From the NCBI GenBank assembly GCA_050698355.1, contig JBOHBN010000104.1, positions 1 through 6,115 of the forward strand: DNA of 6,115 bases, in the 5' to 3' direction. Positions 6,089 to 6,115 of this stretch are shown piece after piece. Source of the DNA: JBOHBN01 sp050698355. Lineage in GTDB: Bacteria > Actinomycetota > Actinomycetes > Streptosporangiales > WHST01. The translations under genes were made by a program, and so were the position numbers. Positions within the stretch are counted from its first letter, which is position 1. Each line of letters opens with the position of its first letter. The notes under the pieces are model-generated. The model worked only from the letters and a program-made list of their open reading frames with translations. It made no database searches and was not told the origin of the DNA.

Positions 6089-6115
6089 GCCCCGGCACGC
6101 ATGGCGTGCCGGGGC
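6089..6115 (+). terminator. Hairpin after groEL, probable operon terminator
   Basis: GCCCCGGCACGC (6089-6100) pairs perfectly over 12 bp with 6104-6115 around an ATG loop. It starts 22 nt after the groEL stop. The window ends at the last base of the stem, so a following T-run or longer stem cannot be judged. Confidence 0.8.

Overview
The window is chromosomal DNA from a very GC-rich, high-GC Gram-positive bacterium (Actinomycetota). The signs are strong G/C bias at third codon positions, two GTG starts, HrcA-type CIRCE operators in front of groES-groEL, and a chaperonin with the histidine-rich tail typical of actinobacterial GroEL1. I cannot name genus or species. Nothing suggests a mobile element, phage, CRISPR array or other accessory island; this is mostly ordinary core genome.

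Left part (1-2533, + strand): the 3' end of a 14-TM drug:H+ antiporter (MFS, DHA2/EmrB-QacA type) enters from the left edge. After a 101-bp gap comes a complete metal-dependent amidohydrolase of the imidazolonepropionase/prolidase-like group. Its substrate is not readable from sequence. The two may be co-transcribed, but the gap is long enough for a separate promoter.

Middle (2534-3839): a 130-bp convergent gap holds a 68-bp inverted repeat that looks like a two-way terminator. On the - strand follows a class I SAM-dependent methyltransferase with a C-terminal THUMP-like region. Its reading frame stays open upstream into groES, but a clear ribosome binding site places the start at 3839.

Right part (3840-6115): a 213-bp divergent control region separates the methyltransferase from groES. 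It carries two CIRCE operators, one overlapping the -35 element and one at the predicted transcription start, then a leader of about 107 nt. groES and groEL follow as an operon, with a strong 43-nt hairpin between them. A 12-bp-stem hairpin after groEL runs exactly to the right edge. GroES and GroEL form the ATP-driven folding chamber; HrcA probably represses the operon until heat or unfolded-protein stress.

The best second looks are the tandem CIRCE arrangement embracing the core promoter, the chance that the divergent methyltransferase shares that control, and the intercistronic hairpin that could uncouple GroES from GroEL levels. I found no credible new multi-gene system.
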